DNA from: Paractinoplanes ferrugineus
GTDB lineage: Bacteria; Actinomycetota; Actinomycetes; Mycobacteriales; Micromonosporaceae
Direction: 5' to 3'
DNA length: 64,000 nucleotides
Assembly: GCF_016862195.1 (NCBI RefSeq)
Contig: NZ_BOMM01000051.1
Coordinates: 1 to 64,000, forward strand
Below the pieces are notes generated by a model. The model made no database searches, was not told the origin of the DNA, and saw only the letters and a list, made by a program, of their open reading frames with translations. A program made the position numbers and the translations under genes. Positions 59,816 to 64,000 of the stretch are shown here, in pieces; the stretch's first letter is position 1; each line of letters opens with the position of its first letter.

Positions 59816-59869
59816 CTCCGGCGCAGCCCACGACGTCGGACAGGTCTCCGGCGCAACTCGCGGCGCTGG

Positions 59870-60391
59870 TCAGGACCGACGCGGCCAGGGCGCCCATTGC
59901 ACGGGCGCGGCGAATCCGCTGCGTCGGGCCTCGCGGGAGTCTCGCGTGGTCAGCGGTCCTTCGCGGCGCGCGCTGATGCCGACCCCGATCAGCCGGGTCT
60001 CGAACCACGAGCCGCCCACCCCGCGCCGCACCCGTTCCCAGAGCCCGCCCTCGACGAGCGCGCCCACCTGCGTACGCAGGACGTCGGCAAGGTCATGAGG
60101 GTCTTCGCCGCAGTCGTCGCATCCGCAGGCGGGCAGCGCTTCGGCCCACCACCGTCCGAGGCGCACCATGAGCCCCGGGAAATCAGTGAACGCCACGGCC
60201 AGCGGCCCGGCCGCCGGCGTGCGAGGGATGAGCCGCACCATCCGCACCAGGGCCTCGCTGGGCCCGAGCAGCTCTTTGCTCTCCCGCCGTTCCACCATGA
60301 ACTGCTTGTCGAGGCTGTCGAGCAGTGCCTCGGCCTCGTCGTGCAGCGCCATGAAACGGCTGATATCGGTGTCGTGCGGGTCGGCCCTCAC
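59870..60391 (-). CDS. DUF6226-like protein with Cys cluster
   Basis: 173 residues. The segment AVAFTDFPGLMVRLGRWWAE then LPACGCDDCGEDPHDL (CxCxxC) fits the DUF6226 family. The rest is helical, with a terminal Trp/Arg-rich tail. It is a cytoplasmic protein of unknown role; the cysteines could bind metal. CATAAT (60399-60404, minus) ends 7 nt before GTG, a strong -10 for a leaderless message. Confidence 0.7.
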   Translation of the reverse strand: MRADPHDTDISRFMALHDEAEALLDSLDKQFMVERRESKELLGPSEALVRMVRLIPRTPAAGPLAVAFTDFPGLMVRLGRWWAEALPACGCDDCGEDPHDLADVLRTQVGALVEGGLWERVRRGVGGSWFETRLIGVGISARREGPLTTRDSREARRSGFAAPVQWAPWPRRS

Positions 60392-60461
60392 CTGGCCGAT
60401 TATGCCGTCGCCGGCCTCCGGAGACCGGGATGACGGCCGAGGTTGGCGGATGATGAACGGC

Positions 60462-60656
60462 TCAGGCGTCGAATTTGCCGGCTTTCACCGCCGAGACGAA
60501 CGCCGCCCAACCGGCCGCGTCGACCGAGAGGACCGCACCGTCGGGGTCCTTCGCATCGCGTACGAGGTGGGTCTCACCCACCGTGGCGATCTCCACGCAC
60601 GTGTTGTTCGCGCAGCGTGATGATCGTCGCCATCGCAAGTTCTCCGTCAACTTCAT
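60462..60656 (-). CDS. DUF397 protein (2)
   Basis: 64 residues. It matches the DUF397 pattern: WRRSSRCANNTCVEIATVGE, HLVRDAKDPDGAVLSVDAAG and WAAFVSAVKAG. ATG 60656 has GGAGG upstream. DUF397 proteins are small partners of XRE/DUF5753 regulators in Streptomyces and relatives (WhiJ-like sets). The likely promoter (TATATA around 60808-60815, minus) lies about 150 bp upstream, so the leader is long and contains TTTAAG-TCG-CTTAAA (60791-60805). Confidence 0.9.
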   Translation of the reverse strand: MKLTENLRWRRSSRCANNTCVEIATVGETHLVRDAKDPDGAVLSVDAAGWAAFVSAVKAGKFDA

Positions 60657-60730
60657 CAATGTCCTGCACCTCCGTGACGGTTCCCGTCATCCACGGTAAG
60701 GGAGCCGCAGTAGGGCGGGGAGGAGATGAG

Positions 60731-60817
60731 ATGAGTGAAACACGACAAATTGCGGCATTCATCACCGAAAATAGGCCGTTGTCCGCTGACTTTAAGTCGC
60801 TTAAATCCTTTATATAA
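60731..60817 (+). CDS. Possible 28-residue ORF in an AT-rich leader
   Basis: MSETRQIAAFITENRPLSAD then FKSLKSFI, preceded by GGGGAGGAGATGAG, which is an excellent ribosome binding site. It lies between two DUF397 genes on the opposite strand, in an unusually AT-rich patch. It may be a real microprotein or chance; I know no homologue. The inverted repeat TTTAAG-TCG-CTTAAA lies near its end. Confidence 0.35.
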   Translation: MSETRQIAAFITENRPLSADFKSLKSFI

Positions 60818-60908
60818 CGTGTACGGCAGGACGCATGGCCTCACGCCGTGAGCTGACACCGAGGGACAGCAGATCGGGGCAACTCGGAGCGCGAGGCCGG
60901 CGCCGCTG

Positions 60909-61100
60909 TCAAAAGCTGAACTCTCCCTGGTTGACGCCCTCGACGAAGGCCGACCATTCTTCCGGGGTGAACACCAGCGGAGTCCGCTCGGGGTTCTTCG
61001 AGTCACGAACCATGATGCCGCCGTCCACCTTGGCGACCTCGACACACGCATTGCTGGCGCACCGGCTGCTCTTACGCCAGTTGACCGTGCTGGACTCCAT
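60909..61100 (-). CDS. DUF397 protein (1)
   Basis: 63 residues: VNWRKSSRCASNACVEVAKV, GGIMVRDSKNPERTPLVFTP and EEWSAFVEGVNQG, a clean DUF397. The ATG is 11 nt after the T-tract of a terminator that follows the XRE gene. Its ribosome binding site (GTGGAG) starts directly after the T-tract. No promoter can fit between them, so expression needs readthrough or a promoter inside the XRE gene. Confidence 0.93.
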   Translation of the reverse strand: MESSTVNWRKSSRCASNACVEVAKVDGGIMVRDSKNPERTPLVFTPEEWSAFVEGVNQGEFSF

Positions 61101-61111
61101 TGTCTCTCCAC

Positions 61112-61148
61112 AAAAAAGGAGCCCGCAGCCGAACCGGTCTGCGGGCTC
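61112..61148 (-). terminator. Intrinsic terminator between XRE and DUF397 genes
   Basis: GAGCCCGCAG pairs perfectly with CTGCGGGCTC over a 10-nt loop (stem 61119-61148), followed on the minus strand by CTTTTTT (to 61112). It starts 9 nt after the XRE stop. Shape and T-tract are those of a strong factor-independent terminator or attenuator. Confidence 0.92.
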
Positions 61149-61157
61149 GGATGATAT

Positions 61158-62075
61158 CTACGGGTTTTTCCTGTGGCGGATCTGCGCTTCCAGGTCCTTG
61201 ATCCGGTTACCCATGAAGTCGATCGTGTCTTCCTCGGTAACCGCAGCGTTCCATATCTTATCGAAGCGCTCATGGTGCTTCCGGACCGTATGGTCCTCCA
61301 CGATCTCGTCCTGCAATCCGGTCTCCCGATAGAGAACTTCGCTGCGCTCTTCGGCTCGCCCGGACTTTAGGGTCAGCAGGTCGAACGTGGCGTTGTTGGT
61401 CACCGCCGAGTCAAAATCGAACGGAATCATCCGTAGTTTAATCTTGCCATCGACGACCAAGTCGTTGAAATCGCGTAATTGCTCGAGGAATACCTCGGGA
61501 ACACCCAGCGTCCGGCGGAAGACCGATTCGTCGAGCAACGCGTAGATCGTCAGCCCGTGGCCCAGCCGGCTCAGCACCGTTTCCCGGCGGAACTGCCTGA
61601 TCTCGACCCGGATGCGCCGGGTCTCCTCCGCTATGTCGTCGTCGGTGTAGGTCTCGAGGTTGGCGTGCCCGTACGCGGGCGTCTGCAGCAATCCCGGGAA
61701 GTAGTAGACCTGGTAGTACCTGATCTCGACGGCTTCGGCTTCGTACTCGATGAGGCGCAGCATCGCGTCGGTCAGATGATCGCGCATCCCCGGCTGCTGG
61801 TACCACGCCGTGCGCTGCCGGGTGCGGGCAATCTTGGCAAGGGCCAGCAACTCGGTGACGAGTGTCCGATCCTTGACATTGAGGAACGTCAACAGCGGCT
61901 TAAGATCGTTGGGCGCGATGCTGACGTCGCCGTTCTCGATCCGAATGACTTTGCTGAGCGACCACTCCATCGCTTCCGCGACCTGCGGCTGAGTCAGTTT
62001 CGCCTTCTCCCGGGCGTCACGCAGCGCGAGTCGCACGTGGCGACGCGCGATGGTAGGCGAGACGTCCTCGGCCAC
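61158..62075 (-). CDS. XRE helix-turn-helix regulator with DUF5753
   Basis: 305 residues. Residues 15-75 are the XRE helix-turn-helix (LRDAREKAKLTQPQVAEAME then WSLSKVIRIENGDVSI). From residue 100 it is DUF5753 (YYQVYYFPGLLQTPAYGHAN, ETVLSRLGHGLTIYALLDES, LRMIPFDFDSAVTNNATFDL). Together with DUF397 it forms the WhiJ/AbaA-like pairs of Actinobacteria, often tied to development or antibiotic control. GTG 62075 start. A 10-bp inverted repeat and 18-bp tandem repeats lie upstream. Confidence 0.94.
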   Translation of the reverse strand: MAEDVSPTIARRHVRLALRDAREKAKLTQPQVAEAMEWSLSKVIRIENGDVSIAPNDLKPLLTFLNVKDRTLVTELLALAKIARTRQRTAWYQQPGMRDHLTDAMLRLIEYEAEAVEIRYYQVYYFPGLLQTPAYGHANLETYTDDDIAEETRRIRVEIRQFRRETVLSRLGHGLTIYALLDESVFRRTLGVPEVFLEQLRDFNDLVVDGKIKLRMIPFDFDSAVTNNATFDLLTLKSGRAEERSEVLYRETGLQDEIVEDHTVRKHHERFDKIWNAAVTEEDTIDFMGNRIKDLEAQIRHRKNP

Positions 62076-62147
62076 GGTGTCTGGTCAGTCCTTAAAAGTC
62101 AGTGTCGCGTCACAGTTGCGCGCATCGAAGTCATGCGCCACTTCAAC

Positions 62148-62201
62148 AACTCCGGCTACTTCAGAAACTCGAGCTACTTCAGAAACTCGAGCTACTTCAA
62201 A
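62148..62201. repeat. Three 18-bp tandem repeats
   Basis: AACTCCGGCTACTTCAGA (62148-62165), AACTCGAGCTACTTCAGA (62166-62183) and AACTCGAGCTACTTCAAA (62184-62201). They end 72 bp before the XRE start, in its 5' region. The spacing, close to two helical turns, could place a bound protein on one face of DNA. No coding role is seen. Confidence 0.9.
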
Positions 62202-62208
62202 AGCAGGG

Positions 62209-62248
62209 GCCACCTCGCTGGCTGCCATGCCGCAGACGGCGAGGTGGC
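62209..62248. repeat. 10-bp perfect inverted repeat between XRE and DUF6232 genes
   Basis: GCCACCTCGC (62209-62218) and GCGAGGTGGC (62239-62248) with 20 nt between. It may end transcription of the upstream DUF6232 gene, or act as a regulatory site of the XRE gene. There is no T-tract. Confidence 0.6.
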
Positions 62249-62343
62249 ATCATGCTATCCACTGTCCTACCAAAACCACGAAGCGCTTACCCGGTGTTTC
62301 CCAAAACGAGACAAGTTACGACCTGATCTCTCCTGATCGCCGT

Positions 62344-62787
62344 TCAGGCCGCCGCTGCTCGGGGCCGGCCACGAACCGTCGCAGCGTTTTCCAGAGCCCT
62401 CGACAGACCGCGTTTGACCTGGTTGAACGTTGTGATGTCGCGGGTGGAGTAGATCGTCGTCTCGCGCCCGTGGAGCATCGCGCGGATCTCCCAGCAGGGC
62501 ACCGCCCGCCTCCGGAAGGTGGCCGACGCCAGCAGGAGGACCGCCACGCCGGCGAGGGCAAGCCGGACCGCAAGGGCGTCGACGAACAACGCACTGACGC
62601 CGATGCCGGCCGCCGCCATGACCGCCGAGGCGACGACCCCGGTGCGGGGACCGGCGATTTTCACATTGCGCCGGATCACTCGAACCCGGCGCAGTTGGAC
62701 GATGTCGAACGACCGGAGAGTGCCGGTCAGCCACAGGAATTGGTGCTCGGTGATGATCGCCTCATGGCCTCGGTAGAACACCCGCAT
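62344..62787 (-). CDS. DUF6232-like membrane protein
   Basis: 147 residues from ATG 62787 (GGGGGAG 5 nt upstream). The start MRVFYRGHEAIITEHQFLWL is shared with the next gene. Two membrane helices follow (VVASAVMAAAGIGVSALFV and VRLALAGVAVLLLASATF). The C-terminus (ALHGRE-like loop, TIYSTRDITTFNQVKRGLSR then ALENA) also matches its paralogue. Function unknown. The 5' leader carries a strong hairpin about 90 nt before the ATG. Confidence 0.82.
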   Translation of the reverse strand: MRVFYRGHEAIITEHQFLWLTGTLRSFDIVQLRRVRVIRRNVKIAGPRTGVVASAVMAAAGIGVSALFVDALAVRLALAGVAVLLLASATFRRRAVPCWEIRAMLHGRETTIYSTRDITTFNQVKRGLSRALENAATVRGRPRAAAA

Positions 62788-62875
62788 GTCCGCTCCCCCG
62801 GCACGTAGCGCGAGAAGGGAAAGGGTCGCGAGATTCCCGACCCCAGAGCCGGCCCGATGTCGACGGAGAAGGAAG

Positions 62876-62905
62876 AGCGGCACTTGGTTGCCGCCAAGTG
62901 CCGCT
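62876..62905 (-). promoter_or_regulatory. Conserved leader hairpin before DUF6232 gene 1
   Basis: AGCGGCACTTGG-TTGCCG-CCAAGTGCCGCT on the plus strand: a 12-bp perfect stem with a 6-nt loop. The copy before the second DUF6232 gene has the same loop and outer stem, but ACTTGG is replaced by ACCCGG with matching changes in the other arm. Confidence 0.75.
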
Positions 62906-63035
62906 GTGGATGCTCCCCTTCGACCTTCCGCCCTCCGGACTGTCTGTTTTCGAGTATCCATCGCTAACTGTCGGCTGGCTACCCCTCAACCAGCTAGTTG
63001 GCACATTGCATGTTCGCCATCTGCATCTTCGCTGC

Positions 63036-63341
63036 TCAGGCCGCCTGCAGATCCCATGGCTCGACCTCTTCCAGGGCCCGCCGCAGGGCTCGCACCACCT
63101 GGTTGAACACCCGCTCGTCGGGCGAGCTGTAGAGGGCCACGGGCCGGCCTCGGTAATCCGCCCACAGTGCCCACTCCCGTGTGCTCAACTGGGAGCGGAA
63201 GAGTGCTTCGACAAGCCCACCCGGGACGGCGATGCGGACGTTCTGCAACTCGCGGATCGCGAACTGCCGCGGCGACGTTTGCCGCCGAACGAAGAGTTCG
63301 CTGGTCACCACAGCTTCGCGCCCACGGTAGTAGAGACGCAT
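63036..63341 (-). CDS. DUF6232-like small protein (paralogue without membrane helices)
   Basis: 101 residues from ATG 63341 (GGAGGAGGGAG upstream). It starts MRLYYRGREAVVTSELFVRR and continues ELQNVRIAVPGGLVEALF, ending LYSSPDERVFNQVVRALRRA then LEEVE. It aligns at both ends with the 62.3-kb gene but lacks the two membrane helices, so it may be the soluble form. Function unknown. An apparent -35 TTGACA (63543-63548, minus) lies about 200 bp upstream. Confidence 0.8.
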   Translation of the reverse strand: MRLYYRGREAVVTSELFVRRQTSPRQFAIRELQNVRIAVPGGLVEALFRSQLSTREWALWADYRGRPVALYSSPDERVFNQVVRALRRALEEVEPWDLQAA

Positions 63342-63745
63342 GACGAACTCCCTCCTCCTCACCCTTGCGAGAAGCGGGAAAGGCGAGCCACCATTGGCGC
63401 AGAAAATGTTCCCCGCCTCGCTCGTGCCACCTCGATCCGAGGTGAGACCGAAGCTTGGAGGCGACAACGGCACCCGGTTGCCGCCGGGTGCCGCTGCCTG
63501 GATTCCTCTTCTGGACTGAATCCCTCTTCCGAACTTCGCCCTTGTCAACAAGTAGAACATGCCACCCAGCACTTCGCCACTGTTCAACCTGCCACGTTGC
63601 AGATTGCATGCAGGCCAGGTAGGTCTGGTGCCGTCCGTCACCACGGGCGTCGTGCGGCGTTTCATTCATGTACGTCCCGGGTAGGCCATCGGTGACCAAC
63701 CACGACGAATCCTCGATATTCGCAGGTAGGAAGGGCGTTGACCGC
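63342..63745. other. Leader and promoter region between DUF6232 gene 2 and the last gene
   Basis: 404 bp without a gene. It holds a CACCTCG-ATC-CGAGGTG hairpin (63428-63444), the conserved leader hairpin (63468-63493), the TTGACA box, and, on the plus strand, the ribosome binding site of the last gene. No coding bias. Confidence 0.6.
63468..63493 (-). promoter_or_regulatory. Conserved leader hairpin before DUF6232 gene 2
   Basis: CGGCACCCGG-TTGCCG-CCGGGTGCCG on the plus strand: a 10-bp perfect stem and the same 6-nt loop as the first copy. It lies about 127 nt before the ATG. Confidence 0.75.
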
Positions 63746-64000
63746 ATGGAGAGCCGCCTGAGCATCGCCGGTCAAGCGGTGCAACCGATCCTCGTGATGT
63801 TCCCGCTGGGACTGTTCACGATGGCCGCGATCTTCGATCTGGCGAGCCTTGCCGGCGGCCCCGGCATCCTCGGCACACTCGGCTACTGGAACATCGTCGC
63901 CGGCCTCATCGGCGGCTTCCTGGCCATGCTGGCCGGCGCGGTCGACACCGCGCTGGTGCGCCGGCCGACCGCCAAGCGCATCGGCGTGCTGCGCGCCCTG
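63746..64000 (+). CDS. DUF2231-like membrane protein (partial)
   Basis: The first 85 residues of a gene cut by the window edge. AGGAAGGG precedes ATG 63746. It begins MESRLSIAGQAVQPILVMFP, then LGLFTMAAIFDLASLAGGPG and a second helix WNIVAGLIGGFLAMLAGAVD, which fits DUF2231 membrane proteins, often found with redox or heme proteins. It is divergent from the DUF6232 genes. Confidence 0.75.
   Translation, partial: MESRLSIAGQAVQPILVMFPLGLFTMAAIFDLASLAGGPGILGTLGYWNIVAGLIGGFLAMLAGAVDTALVRRPTAKRIGVLRAL

Noticed and set aside
62148..62201. CRISPR or attachment site
   Set aside because: Tandem units without spacers and no integrase or tRNA nearby.
62050..62808. Plus-strand frame through the 18-bp repeats (TSETRA-type repeat protein)
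   Set aside because: It arises because the 18-bp repeat unit is divisible by three; it overlaps real minus-strand genes and lacks a start site signal.
1..64000. Insertion sequences, prophage or integrative element
   Set aside because: No transposase, integrase, phage structural gene or flanking target duplication was recognised.

Overview
This 64 kb window is chromosomal DNA from a very GC-rich actinomycete. A Micromonosporaceae or Actinoplanes-like organism fits best. The signs are strong third-position GC bias, frequent GTG starts, many start codons placed 6-8 nt after a TANNNT -10 box (leaderless mRNAs), menaquinone genes of the futalosine type, SepH, DUF397/XRE pairs, and a bacterial NHEJ set. 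I see no rRNA, tRNA, CRISPR array, transposase or prophage. Genus is inferred, not shown.

Layout. 0-2.6 kb: ECF sigma/anti-sigma pair and a secreted neprosin-like protease. 3.3-4.4 kb: a cysteine dioxygenase-rhodanese operon headed by a leaderless Cys-rich leader peptide. 4.5-10.1 kb: a TPR-GGDEF diguanylate cyclase, a lipoprotein, a divergent LacI/MFS pair with two palindromic operators, an Atu4866-type protein and a TetR regulator. 10.2-14.5 kb: a TagG/TagH-type wall-polymer exporter, then two divergent secreted coiled-coil/M15-like cell-wall proteins, each behind its own ydaO-type (c-di-AMP) riboswitch. 14.5-19.7 kb: beta-phosphoglucomutase/GH65 phosphorylase, a RsbW-like ATPase and an MsmK/UgpC-type sugar ATPase. 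19.7-24 kb: a GT2/TagF fusion and a CDP-alcohol phosphotransferase, likely making a wall polymer.

24-51 kb is mainly core metabolism and cell biology: DUF4230, glutaryl-CoA dehydrogenase-like, nitroreductase, aldose epimerase, PdxH, citrate synthase, SerC, SepH, an SF1 helicase, MarR/MFS, a purine permease, DUF2530, DUF3027, an MFS protein, MqnB/MqnD, a cold-shock protein, a HAD phosphatase, a helicase-associated protein, XPB, and PadR/HAAS. From memory, much of 30-51 kb matches the gene content of the M. tuberculosis Rv0861c-Rv0889c region, so it looks like an old conserved actinobacterial block with local insertions. 51.7-54.7 kb is an NHEJ locus with separate LigD polymerase and ligase proteins plus Ku.

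54.6-64 kb is more accessory: Nudix, MFS, alpha/beta hydrolase, an acetyltransferase-TetR operon with a palindrome over its -10 box, and a geranylgeranyl-reductase-like flavoprotein. It is followed by an all-minus-strand group of two DUF397 proteins, an XRE/DUF5753 regulator and two DUF6232-like membrane/small proteins. This last group has the most unexplained non-coding structure: covarying hairpins before both DUF6232 genes, a terminator placed directly against the DUF397 ribosome binding site, 18-bp tandem repeats and a large inverted repeat.
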